Assembly (NCBI GenBank): GCA_910587375.1 | Contig: CAJULR010000026.1 | Location: 8,977 to 72,976, forward strand | From: Candidatus Gastranaerophilales bacterium | GTDB lineage: Bacteria > Cyanobacteriota > Vampirovibrionia > Gastranaerophilales > Gastranaerophilaceae | Reading direction: 5' to 3' | DNA length: 64,000 bases | In this document: positions 56,967-64,000 of the stretch, piece by piece | How positions within the stretch are numbered: the first letter of the stretch is position 1 | Layout: each line of letters opens with the position of its first letter | Translations under genes and position numbers: made by a program | The notes under the pieces: generated by a model | Seen by the model: the letters and a program-made list of their open reading frames with translations, nothing else | Told to the model about the DNA's origin: nothing | The model's database searches: none

Positions 56967-58296
56967 AAAAAATGCGTGTATTGCAATTGTTCACCATGGG
57001 TGCGCCAAAAACCTTGTGGATACTGAACTTATGGCAGGCGCCCTGCAAGAAAAAGGCTATAAAATCACGCTGGACCCATATGAAGCTGGTGTCGAATTTG
57101 TTGTTATAAACACATGCTCATTCATCTATGACGCAGAAAGGGAGAGCGTTTCAAGTATTTTTGATATGATATCGGCTGGCAAAAAGGTAATTATTACGGG
57201 CTGCCTTCCACAAAAGCATGGCGAGGAGCTAAAAGCCTTGATACCAGAGGCTGTTGGCTTTATCGGGACTTCTGATATTGAAAAAATTGTGGAATTGATT
57301 GAAGGCGCAAAGAAAAATGATGGGAAAAATGCTGGTGGCGCTGATTTTCTTGTGTCGAAAAACCCTGTTTGTAAATATCCCGAAAACCTTGACAGACTGC
57401 AGATTACAGTGGGTTCAAGCTCTTATATAAAAATCGCCGAAGGGTGCGATTATGCCTGTGGTTACTGCGTTATACCCAAATTGCGCGGCCCCTATGTTTC
57501 AAGGCCAATGGAAGCTATTATAAAAGAGGCTAAAACCCTTGCAGATAAAGGGGTTTCGGAAATTATTCTGATTGCGCAGGACACATCAAGCTATGGAATT
57601 GATTTGTGCAAAAAACCGATGTTGGCAAAACTTTTAGAAGAACTAAATAAAATTGAAAACCTAAGCTGGATAAGGGTTTTGTACACTTACCCGACAAATT
57701 TTAATGACGAGCTTATAAATGCAATTGCAAACCTGGATAAGGTTGTAAAATATGTCGATATTCCGCTCCAGCACTCACATCCGGAGATTTTAAAAGCCAT
57801 GCGCCGCCCTGTGATTGACGTTTTGGCATTTATAAAAAAACTAAGAAAAAATATAAAAGGCGTTTGCATTAGAACCACACTGATTACAGGCTATCCGACA
57901 GAGCAAGAAGAGTATTTTGACCATCTTTTCAACTTTGTAAAGTCTGCAAAGTTTGACAGGCTGGGTGTTTTTGAGTTTTCAAAAGAAAAAAGCACCTATG
58001 CATATAGTTTAAAACCGCAAATACCTGCAAGAGTAAAGAAAGCAAGGAAAAATAAGATTTTAAAACTTCAAAAAGAAATTTCAAATAAAATTAATGAAAG
58101 CCTTGTGGGGCAAGAGATTTCCTGTATTGTAGAGCAAGTGAGAGATGATGGCACTGCAATTTTAAGGAGCTATAAAGATGCGCCGGATGTTGACGGGCTT
58201 GTTTATGTAAAAACGGCTGAAATCCTTGTGCCTGGGGATATTTGGGATGTAAAAATTACCGGATATTCTGATTATGATTTGTTTGGAGAAATTTAA
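56956..58296 (+). CDS. rimO: Ribosomal protein uS12 methylthiotransferase RimO
   Basis: RimO is a radical SAM enzyme that adds a methylthio group to an Asp of ribosomal protein S12. Seen: N-terminal MTTase domain with HHGCAKNLVDTE, NTCSFI and GCLPQKHGEEL for the auxiliary cluster; CDYACGYC near residues 164-171 for the SAM cluster; and a C-terminal TRAM domain (DVDGLVYVKTAEILVPGD). The start at 56956 was chosen because GAGAGGAAATCAG precedes it. At 446 residues it is normal. Confidence 0.95.
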   Translation: MAGKKNACIAIVHHGCAKNLVDTELMAGALQEKGYKITLDPYEAGVEFVVINTCSFIYDAERESVSSIFDMISAGKKVIITGCLPQKHGEELKALIPEAVGFIGTSDIEKIVELIEGAKKNDGKNAGGADFLVSKNPVCKYPENLDRLQITVGSSSYIKIAEGCDYACGYCVIPKLRGPYVSRPMEAIIKEAKTLADKGVSEIILIAQDTSSYGIDLCKKPMLAKLLEELNKIENLSWIRVLYTYPTNFNDELINAIANLDKVVKYVDIPLQHSHPEILKAMRRPVIDVLAFIKKLRKNIKGVCIRTTLITGYPTEQEEYFDHLFNFVKSAKFDRLGVFEFSKEKSTYAYSLKPQIPARVKKARKNKILKLQKEISNKINESLVGQEISCIVEQVRDDGTAILRSYKDAPDVDGLVYVKTAEILVPGDIWDVKITGYSDYDLFGEI

Positions 58297-58298
58297 AT

Positions 58299-58706
58299 TT
58301 GAATTTTAGCGATTTAAACGACAAAAATAATAAAAACCATGCTCAAAAAAACGTCGGCGAAGTGCCAGGGGAGAAATTATATAAAATTGGCGAGCTAGCG
58401 TTGAAATTAGGGGTTTCAATTCAGACTTTAAGAATATATGATAAGGAGGGGCTTTTGCCCCCAAAACGCTCTGATACCAACAGACGCGGGTATACAGAAG
58501 AAAGTTTACAACGGGCAAAAGTCATACTATACTTGACACGCAGTCTTTCTGTTAACTTAAACGGCGTGAAAATTATTTTAAAATTTTTGGATAAAGGCCG
58601 CTTAAAGCCTGCCCTTGCGCTTGAGCTGCTTTCAGACATGGCAAAATCAGCAGGGATAAGCGAAGAGGAGATTTCAAATAACCTGAAGCGCTATGATAGA
58701 GCTTAA
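58299..58706 (+). CDS. MerR-family transcriptional regulator
   Basis: A 135-residue protein with a MerR-type winged helix: KLYKIGELALKLGVSIQTLR, IYDKEGLLPPKRSDTNRRGY, then an antiparallel helix. The C-terminal part is short, so it probably lacks a ligand-binding domain. It starts with TTG two bases after the rimO stop, with GGAGAAATT as the ribosome binding site, so it belongs to the rimO transcript. The pattern is closest to HspR/GlnR-like small MerR proteins. Confidence 0.88.
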   Translation: MNFSDLNDKNNKNHAQKNVGEVPGEKLYKIGELALKLGVSIQTLRIYDKEGLLPPKRSDTNRRGYTEESLQRAKVILYLTRSLSVNLNGVKIILKFLDKGRLKPALALELLSDMAKSAGISEEEISNNLKRYDRA

Positions 58707-58788
58707 TACATCAGTTTGAAAACGTGAAAAGCCTTGTTGGAGTTGATAAAACAGATTGTTAAGTTTTGTAAACCGCTTTTGTACGTCG

Positions 58789-58929
58789 TTAAATCTTTGA
58801 AAGCCTTATCTGGCGTATTATTTCCTGTTGATACAAACCTTTTGTTGTAAAAAAACCGCTCCATTTTTCTTCTTCGAAGTCTAAAACCCAATAGGGGCGG
58901 ACAATACAAGTGCGTTTCATATTTTCCAC
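58789..58929 (-). CDS. Possible small protein, 46 aa
   Basis: A GTG-started frame (GGGAG lies upstream at a good distance) encodes 46 residues with a protein-like composition, including VRPYWVLDFEEEKWSGFF and QQEIIRQIRLSKI. It lies after a terminator, in the otherwise empty 360-base gap between the MerR gene and the YtxH operon. No family is recognised and it may be chance; an ATG at 58920 is an alternative start. Confidence 0.3.
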   Translation of the reverse strand: MENMKRTCIVRPYWVLDFEEEKWSGFFTTKGLYQQEIIRQIRLSKI

Positions 58930-58972
58930 GAAAAAGCTCCCGAAAACCCTTGTAAAACGGGAATGTACAAAA

Positions 58973-59023
58973 AATATCCCGCCTTCGTTGTAAAAACTCT
59001 TACAAAAACCTTGGGCGGGACAT
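58973..59023 (-). terminator. Terminator of the YtxH operon
   Basis: On the minus strand ATGTCCCGCC and GGCGGGATAT pair around an inner hairpin (TTGTAA/TTACAA), followed by a run of T. It lies about 50 bases after the stop of the last gene of the operon. Confidence 0.75.
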
Positions 59024-59070
59024 TTTAAATTTAAATTTAAGCTCTAAAGCCTGACATAATTTTTATAAAA

Positions 59071-59337
59071 TTACGCTTGACCTTCTTTTTGCTTATTAAT
59101 TAAGCCTTGAATTCTGTCGATAATTTCTTCGCCTTTTTTCTGAACTTCTGAAACCATATCATCGGCTTTTTCCTGAATTTCTTTAACGGCGTAAGAAGCT
59201 TTATTCATAGCGTCTTTGGTTGTTTTAGAAATCTGTTCGCGAGTTTCTTCGCCTGATTGCGGAGCAAGCAAAACGCCGATTACAGCGCCCACAATGCCGC
59301 CTACAACAAAGCCTGTTACAAATTTTCCTACTGACAT
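59071..59337 (-). CDS. YtxH-domain membrane-anchored protein, 88 aa
   Basis: An N-terminal membrane segment (FVTGFVVGGIVGAVIGVLLAP) with the YtxH signature ending PQSGEETRE is followed by a long amphipathic helix. YtxH proteins are often in small envelope or stress operons; no activity is known. It is the last of three genes on this strand, after a DUF948-like protein and another YtxH protein. Confidence 0.82.
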   Translation of the reverse strand: MSVGKFVTGFVVGGIVGAVIGVLLAPQSGEETREQISKTTKDAMNKASYAVKEIQEKADDMVSEVQKKGEEIIDRIQGLINKQKEGQA

Positions 59338-59357
59338 AATTTTTTATTTCCTTTCTT

Positions 59358-59717
59358 TTATTTTCTGAATAGTTTAATGCCGGCTGAAAGCCCTTCTCTT
59401 AGGCCATCAAAGAGCCCGCGCATTTTTTGGCCCACCCTAAAGGGCACGCACATAAAGTTTTCAAAAGCGCCTTTCACCTTATTTATCTGGCTGTCGGCGT
59501 TTTTTGCGATGGAATTTATTGAGCCCAAAGTTTCTTTAAGCTCTTGCAGAGTGGGCTCCAGCTCTTTGTTAATCATTTCAGAGGTCTGAGATAGCGTCTT
59601 TGCAAGCTTTGTAGATGTGTATATTAATTTTATTAAGAAAATTGTAATCAATGTTAATAAAATTGCTGTTGTGTAAATTAATACCACTAAACCTGTCTGC
59701 ACTGTTGAAGAATCCAT
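59358..59717 (-). CDS. DUF948-like membrane protein, 119 aa
   Basis: One N-terminal membrane helix (LVVLIYTTAILLTLITIFLI), then a helical cytoplasmic or periplasmic part with the spacing SQTSEMINKELEPTLQELKE and SINSIAKNADSQINK, which resembles DUF948 proteins. It sits between two YtxH-type genes, with 20 and 18 bases on either side. A role as a membrane-associated coiled-coil partner is likely by context only. Confidence 0.7.
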   Translation of the reverse strand: MDSSTVQTGLVVLIYTTAILLTLITIFLIKLIYTSTKLAKTLSQTSEMINKELEPTLQELKETLGSINSIAKNADSQINKVKGAFENFMCVPFRVGQKMRGLFDGLREGLSAGIKLFRK

Positions 59718-59735
59718 CTTTTAACCCCTTTAAAA

Positions 59736-60044
59736 TTACATATTATAAACGTCTGTTTCAATATTTTTGGCGTTTGCAAGTTTTTGCGCCTTCATATTGT
59801 CCAGAAAATTTTTGTATTCCATCTCAATTTTATATTTTGAGCTTTTAATGATATCTATAGCCTGCTTTTTGGCCTTTTGAATTTCCGGGGAATATTTTTC
59901 CGCAACATCAATTACTGTGTTTTTAATGTCTTCGCGAAATTCTTTCCCGGGCTTTGGCGCATAAAGAAGCCCTGCGGCAATTCCGCCCACAATGCCTGTT
60001 AATATGCCAATTGCAAAGCAGATTGAATTATCTTTTTTACACAT
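59736..60044 (-). CDS. YtxH-domain membrane-anchored protein, 102 aa
   Basis: First gene of the three-gene operon. The N-terminal helix ICFAIGILTGIVGGIAAGLL ends in YAPKPGKEFREDIKN, the YtxH signature, followed by a long helix with KSKYKIEMEYKNFLDNM-like stretches. AAAGGAGAATAAA precedes the ATG. It is related to the third gene of the operon but with a different tail. Confidence 0.8.
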   Translation of the reverse strand: MCKKDNSICFAIGILTGIVGGIAAGLLYAPKPGKEFREDIKNTVIDVAEKYSPEIQKAKKQAIDIIKSSKYKIEMEYKNFLDNMKAQKLANAKNIETDVYNM

Positions 60045-60171
60045 TTTATTCTCCTTTACATTAAGATTTGATAATTATAACATTTTTTTGGGCGTCATTA
60101 AACCCCTCGGGCATTTATTATTTTAAAATAATGAACTTGAATGAAAATTTGATAAAATTTTGATTAATTGC

Positions 60172-60199
60172 TTGCAAAAAATAGTTTTATTGATATAAT
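60172..60199 (+). promoter_or_regulatory. Predicted promoter of tRNA-Asn
   Basis: TTGCAA at 60172-60177 and TATAAT at 60194-60199 with a 16-base spacer; the tRNA begins 71 bases after the -10 box. Confidence 0.6.
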
Positions 60200-60269
60200 A
60201 AATTTCATAGAGAAGTTGATTTTCGCTCGCTGGAGTGTTTTTGGCTTCTTAATAAGATAGTTTAGATAA

Positions 60270-60341
60270 TCCTCAGTAGCTCAATGGCGGAGCAACCGGC
60301 TGTTAACCGGTAGGTTGTTGGTTCGAGTCCAACCTGAGGAG
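60270..60341 (+). tRNA. tRNA-Asn (anticodon GUU)
   Basis: Acceptor TCCTCAG pairs with CTGAGGA; D arm GCTCAATGGCGGAGC; anticodon stem ACCGG/CCGGT around CTGTTAA gives anticodon GTT; T arm GTTGGTTCGAGTCCAAC. CCA is not encoded; discriminator is G. The 3' half overlaps the end of the serine recombinase gene of an integrated element. Confidence 0.97.
60300..60341. other. Probable left attachment site of the integrated element
   Basis: The element joins the chromosome within or just after the tRNA-Asn 3' half, since the recombinase gene ends inside it (stop at 60303). The exact crossover dinucleotide and the matching copy at the right end are not visible; the right end lies beyond 64000. Confidence 0.6.
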
Positions 60342-61826
60342 TTTTTTAATATTTTGACTATTTTGCATTATCACCTTAAAGGCTGGAATTGGCTCTATAT
60401 ATAGTGTTTCACCATCATAAGAAAAGTTCGAACATACTATATTTATAATTTTACGCTTCTGTTCGGCACTGCCGTCTAAAAACGCCTTGTAGCAATCATT
60501 ACAGAACCTTAGTAAAGAGTTCGATTGCTCATAAAAATCTTTAGTAGCTTTCTGTATTTCATGTTCTTCCATGACCAATGCTTCACGTTCGGCTTCCCAT
60601 TTTTCAATGTTAGCTTTCATGCCAGCACTATTAAAATTCTCTTCAAAGGCACGTCTTAGAGTATCATCTAACTTGTCTATACGCTTTCTTATGGACTTTT
60701 TAATCTCGTCATGGTAAGTTCCCTGTTTCTTATGTATTTCTATAAGTCCAGTTCGCACTAACTCTAAAACCTCATTAGGAATAGTAATCTGTCTCAGCAT
60801 ACTTAGTACGGTTTCATCTATAAGCTCCTGTCTTATATAACTACTCTTTTTGCAATCGCCACCCCTATTTCCTGTGCAATGGTAGTGTATATAGTATTTA
60901 ACTCCATTCTTGGTATTCTTCTTATGTCTTTCTCCTGTAAGCTGACAACCACATTTAGCACATTTAATACAACCATTGTATGGAAAGTCTGTATGAGTTT
61001 GTCTTGTTTTATTGGGGTCTCTTAGCTTCTTTTGAACTGCAAAATATGTAGCTTCATCAATAATAGCTGGAAAGTTGGTTTTTTCTATGAGTTTATCATC
61101 ATAATAAAACTTTCCTGTGTATGCTCGGTTATGAAGTATATACTCTATGCTGGTTTTAGGGATACGACTACCCTTTTTGGTTCTTAATCCCTCTTTGTAT
61201 AAAATTGAAGCTATGGTTTGAGGTGAGTTACCTTGCAAGCATAAAGCATAGGCTCTTTTGACATAAAAAACATAGTCTTCATCAATTATCATTTTCTTGT
61301 ATCTGCCGTCTTTTTCGTTCTTATAACCTAGTGGTGCATGGTATGGATACCCACCATTTGCAACCTTACCTCTTAATCCTTCTTTGGTTCTAATTTTCCC
61401 TATTTTTCTTTCATAATCTGCAAATACCATTGTTATTTCTCTTTGCATTTCATTTTCTAAAGTTTCTTCATTAGAACCACTAATGGTTAGTAGTTTAATA
61501 CCCTTATTATCAAAGAACGGTTTGAGTGTTGCTGTGTAATCTGCGACATCTCTTGAAATACGGTCTAATTTACATACTATTACCGCTTTAATGTCATTCT
61601 CGGGATTACTGCATGCTTTTAGTAATTCTTGTAGGTTGGGTCTATTTAAGTTCTTTGCAGATATACCCTCGTCAGAAAATATATTAGTAACATAATATCC
61701 ATTCTGCTGAGCAAAATTCATTATACTTGTTATCTGCTGTCCTATACTATACCCATGATTAGACTGTTTCTTAGTAGATACCCTTGCATAAGCATAGGCT
61801 GGTATTAAATTCTCTTTGCTGTTCAT
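60303..61826 (-). CDS. Large serine recombinase (site-specific integrase)
   Basis: A 507-residue recombinase. The resolvase domain has catalytic Ser17 in YARVSTKKQS and the arginines of VCKLDRISRDVADY; the Recombinase domain follows (YHAPLGYKN region), then a zinc ribbon with CIKCAKCGCQLTGERH and CTGNRGGDC, then a coiled coil at about 385-430. The last residues, LRLDSNQQPTG, are encoded by the complement of the tRNA-Asn 3' half, so the gene crosses the attachment site. After excision the C-terminus would change. Large serine recombinases at a tRNA are less usual than tyrosine ones. Confidence 0.92.
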   Translation of the reverse strand: MNSKENLIPAYAYARVSTKKQSNHGYSIGQQITSIMNFAQQNGYYVTNIFSDEGISAKNLNRPNLQELLKACSNPENDIKAVIVCKLDRISRDVADYTATLKPFFDNKGIKLLTISGSNEETLENEMQREITMVFADYERKIGKIRTKEGLRGKVANGGYPYHAPLGYKNEKDGRYKKMIIDEDYVFYVKRAYALCLQGNSPQTIASILYKEGLRTKKGSRIPKTSIEYILHNRAYTGKFYYDDKLIEKTNFPAIIDEATYFAVQKKLRDPNKTRQTHTDFPYNGCIKCAKCGCQLTGERHKKNTKNGVKYYIHYHCTGNRGGDCKKSSYIRQELIDETVLSMLRQITIPNEVLELVRTGLIEIHKKQGTYHDEIKKSIRKRIDKLDDTLRRAFEENFNSAGMKANIEKWEAEREALVMEEHEIQKATKDFYEQSNSLLRFCNDCYKAFLDGSAEQKRKIINIVCSNFSYDGETLYIEPIPAFKVIMQNSQNIKKLLRLDSNQQPTG

Positions 61827-61891
61827 AGTTCATCTTCCTTTTTATCATCTTATCAAATCATATATATCATTCACTTAATTATGACGATATG

Positions 61892-62068
61892 TTAAGCACA
61901 GGAATTTCTAATATCTTCAAAAGCACAAATGTATTCGGTCAGGCTTTTTACAATATCTTCCTGAGTAACTTCTTTGCCGTCAATAATCGTTAAGTCAATT
62001 ACAACCTTTTTGACGTTATTACCTCTTCCTACGACATATTGAATATTTTGAGGGGTGTTATTACTCAT
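61892..62068 (-). CDS. Small hypothetical protein of the element, 58 aa
   Basis: A 58-residue soluble protein beginning MSNNTPQNIQYVVGRGN, with a beta-like VKKVVIDLTI and a helical end VKSLTEYICAFEDIRN. Its start overlaps the end of the replication-type gene by eight bases (ATGAGTAA), with GAGG a few bases upstream, so it is coupled to it. It may regulate copy number or integration, but nothing in the sequence shows this. Confidence 0.6.
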   Translation of the reverse strand: MSNNTPQNIQYVVGRGNNVKKVVIDLTIIDGKEVTQEDIVKSLTEYICAFEDIRNSCA

Positions 62069-63686
62069 TGTCCGCACCTCTTCCGTAGCATGTATGCACC
62101 TTATCAAGAATATTCAGGACTCGCTTTATAGCCTTTGGCTTCCGATAGAGCAGGAAGTTCCAAATGTCTTCCTTTATATCAGTAGTTAAGTTGTTCAACA
62201 AGGCATCATTATCGAGGTCATATTCAAGCTTTAAATGACTTCTGAGCCATTGTATATCAAAGCCGTTATCTTTCAGCATTGCTGCAATTCGTTCACTAGC
62301 TAGACGATTTCTCAGCTCCATGTGAGTTCTGTTTTCTGTTGGTGTTCGTTCAGCATTGTCAACATAACAAGCAATCTTTTCTCTTAGGATTTCCTCAGTT
62401 GCTCCAAATACTTCAAATCGTGTCAATATTGGAGTTGCTGTACTGTTAAGCACATCAGTTAGATATACTTTGCGTGCTTCTCGTCTAGGAATATCAAGTA
62501 ATACACGCATTTCTTCCAGTTTGTAAATTTGTAACTCAACCCGTAGTATTAAATCAAGGTTTTTCGGATAGTTGTACCTCGCCCTTAATTGCTCTAAAGT
62601 AATAGGGTTTTCGGGGTTTTCAATGTTAATCTTATGTAGTAAACGTAATAAGTTATGCTCTATCTCAATCAATTTGTGATAGAAGACTAGGGAACTTCCA
62701 GCGTTCTTCGCCTTGCTTTTCAACTGCAAACCATGCCTGCCGTATTTTCTGATAACGTGTTGGTCTGTACTTAGAGGAAACAAGGAACTCAAAGCATCAA
62801 TGTCTTTCGCTGCATCAATCGAGATTAAATCAATACAAAGATGACAGATATATACAATAGCTCTAGTTAAAAAGCTCTCAGCATTAAATCTAAACCCTGC
62901 CAACCTCTGTACCTTTTCAAGGACTTCTATTATGTTGTTTCGGGTGATATAACCAAGACTCTCGCTAGTTCCCATGAACTTTCCTGTAACACATATAAAC
63001 AAGTGGTCATTTTTAATATAGACATTATTAAGTCCCTGAGTCCTGTTTTCGGTTCTTGCAGTATATTTAATCTTGCAGTTAGGAAAACTCTTGTTATTCA
63101 GCCTGTGAGAAGCCTTTTTAAAGGTTTCTTTTTCTTCTTCGGTTTCTTCAAACACGTCTTCGGTGTCTTCTTCAAGGAACTCGTCAAGGTCTTCAAACTC
63201 GGGTATTGCTTCGGGGTTCTGTTCAACAATAAGGTAAGAACTCTCGTACATCTCCAAGAGTTCTTCGCTTTGTTTCTTTATACGTTTTTGTTCGTCTGCC
63301 CAAGTATCAGGCTTCTCGGGTGAAACACACCTAAACATATTGCTTGCTTCAATGTCAAAATCAAAGCCGATAGCTTCCCAATACTTCAAATCTACCGCAA
63401 TTTTAAGTTTGTCGAACTGGTGAACAAAGTTACCCACAGGAACAGTTGTAGCAAGTCGTTTATTCAAGTCTCGCAAGTTACGTTCCATTGTACTTAATGC
63501 TGGCTTCTCTTCGGGAGTCAAATCAAAGTCGTTAGTCTCGTCATAGTTAATGTCGGGGTTAATTTCTTCAATGAGCTTTGGTCTTTCAATAAGTACACTT
63601 GTTATATCATTTGTACTTGTTACTTTAGCTTGTTTTACCGTACCCTTTAGTCTCTTAGTAGTAGTCTTCTTGTTGTTAGTTTTCAA
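62061..63686 (-). CDS. Probable replication initiation protein of the element
   Basis: A 541-residue protein. The first 60 residues are basic and disordered, about 165-200 very acidic (DLDEFLEEDTEDVFEETEEE). The middle (about 205-450) contains KYTARTENRTQGLN, the repeated hydrophobic pattern VYICHLCIDLISI, FYHKLIEIEHN and LRVELQIYKLEEM, then VYLTDVLNSTATPI. This layout resembles rolling-circle replication proteins of filamentous phages and plasmids (gene II/X-like): a K/Y-x-K..E helix and the R-x-E strand. I did not find an unambiguous HUH motif, so the assignment is tentative. It is the first gene after the hairpin region at the right edge. Confidence 0.5.
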   Translation of the reverse strand: MKTNNKKTTTKRLKGTVKQAKVTSTNDITSVLIERPKLIEEINPDINYDETNDFDLTPEEKPALSTMERNLRDLNKRLATTVPVGNFVHQFDKLKIAVDLKYWEAIGFDFDIEASNMFRCVSPEKPDTWADEQKRIKKQSEELLEMYESSYLIVEQNPEAIPEFEDLDEFLEEDTEDVFEETEEEKETFKKASHRLNNKSFPNCKIKYTARTENRTQGLNNVYIKNDHLFICVTGKFMGTSESLGYITRNNIIEVLEKVQRLAGFRFNAESFLTRAIVYICHLCIDLISIDAAKDIDALSSLFPLSTDQHVIRKYGRHGLQLKSKAKNAGSSLVFYHKLIEIEHNLLRLLHKINIENPENPITLEQLRARYNYPKNLDLILRVELQIYKLEEMRVLLDIPRREARKVYLTDVLNSTATPILTRFEVFGATEEILREKIACYVDNAERTPTENRTHMELRNRLASERIAAMLKDNGFDIQWLRSHLKLEYDLDNDALLNNLTTDIKEDIWNFLLYRKPKAIKRVLNILDKVHTCYGRGADNE

Positions 63687-63837
63687 ATTACCTCAGTCCT
63701 TTCGTATTTAAGGCAGTAGGCAAGGAGCTTGAAAACACAACAAGTTGACCTGCTTCAAAGGTCTTAGTCAATTCTATTAAACCTAATGAAAGTTTAAGTA
63801 TTTAACTATAGTACCTACCGCCATATTGCTAACACAA

Positions 63838-63873
63838 TCAGACCGTACTAGAATAACGTTCCTAGCGGTCTGA
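63838..63873. other. Long hairpin, candidate replication origin or regulatory element
   Basis: TCAGACCG at 63838-63845 plus CTAG at 63848-63851 pair with CTAG at 63862-63865 plus CGGTCTGA at 63866-63873, a 12-bp stem with a TA bulge and a 10-nt loop. It lies in the 310-base non-coding region upstream of the replication-type gene. A second small palindrome ATACC/GGTAT and the stretch TAGTATTATCC follow at about 63890-63925. No gene is seen here. Confidence 0.5.
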
Positions 63874-64000
63874 CTATGAAAGAACGGAGATACCATATAC
63901 AACGGTATAGGTACTAGTATTATCCTTCATAGATTTTTGTCTTCAATATCTCTTCATTGAGACATACTGATTATAATTCAATTAAATTAAAAAGTCAACA

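Larger units (their letters stand above)
60303..64000. mobile_element. Integrated mobile element, left end (right end outside window)
   Basis: From the tRNA-Asn to the window edge the genes are a large serine recombinase, a small coupled gene and a probable replication protein, all on the minus strand, followed by a structured non-coding region. Codon use differs from the chromosome (ATA, AGA, CTA and GTA are common). This fits an integrative plasmid, phage-like element or satellite. No structural or transfer genes are visible in the part seen. Confidence 0.75.

Noticed and set aside
58703..58909. Minus-strand 68-codon frame in the gap after the MerR gene
   Set aside because: It lacks a ribosome binding site and a plausible start; the alternative 46-codon frame in the same region fits better.
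1..64000. CRISPR arrays and insertion sequences
   Set aside because: No regularly spaced direct repeats and no transposase gene were found in the window; the only mobile element seen is the one in tRNA-Asn.

Overview
This is a 64 kb AT-rich bacterial chromosome segment with dense, short operons, ATG starts and clear Shine-Dalgarno sites. The gene content suggests a Gram-negative-type cell: TolC-like outer membrane factors, a MacA-type adaptor, signal-peptide proteins and a type IV pilin-like protein. Several genes are of cyanobacterial flavour (CsaB, a DUF151 bifunctional nuclease, orphan REC-LuxR regulators, an agmatinase), and many lineage-specific proteins without signal peptides look like those of non-photosynthetic gut Cyanobacteriota (Gastranaerophilales / Vampirovibrionia). 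The taxonomic call is inference from gene content; no rRNA is present.

Layout. 1-9.5 kb: partial ruvB, an ArsB/NhaD-type transporter, a probably acquired HEPN-domain gene, secA, corA and maf. 9.7-16.5 kb: an Fsr-type exporter, purH, surE, a small zinc-ribbon gene coupled to a YhcC radical SAM enzyme, a BaiN/HI0933 flavoprotein and folK. 16.5-20.5 kb: ftsH followed closely by two subunits of the corrinoid iron-sulfur protein (CFeSP) of the Wood-Ljungdahl pathway, with no CO dehydrogenase or acetyl-CoA synthase visible. 20.6-31.3 kb: an HNH protein, a DUF374 acyltransferase, hisD, a HisA-HisI-HisE triple fusion, csaB, a PfkB-family protein with an altered catalytic motif, an SDR, a B12-binding radical SAM enzyme, a DUF2023 protein and a ferredoxin. 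31.3-38.5 kb: recJ, a BI-1 protein, coaE overlapping speB tail to tail, a glycine-zipper protein, DUF151 and DUF1858.

38.5-43.9 kb: intron-less tRNA-Leu(UAA), a candidate small RNA, dispersed palindromic repeats, then a complete tolC-macA-macB(ATPase)-macB(permease) export operon. 44-47.8 kb: a cobalamin-riboswitch-like leader in front of two uncharacterised genes, then a pilin-like protein fused to a phage tail-collar domain. 47.9-60 kb: two related TolC-like helical proteins, a pentapeptide protein, two orphan response regulators, gatC, pyrG, a membrane GT-C-like protein, rimO, a MerR regulator and a YtxH/DUF948-like envelope operon.

60.3 kb to the right edge: an integrated mobile element in tRNA-Asn(GUU). 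A large serine recombinase reads into the tRNA, so its C-terminus is encoded by the antisense of the tRNA 3' half. It is followed by a small coupled gene, a probable replication protein and a long hairpin that may belong to an origin. The right end of the element is outside the window.

A recurring theme is cobalamin: a riboswitch-like leader, an orphan CFeSP and a B12-domain radical SAM enzyme. The most unusual items are the pilin-collar fusion, the HisA-I-E fusion, the orphan CFeSP and the riboswitch in front of genes of unknown function.
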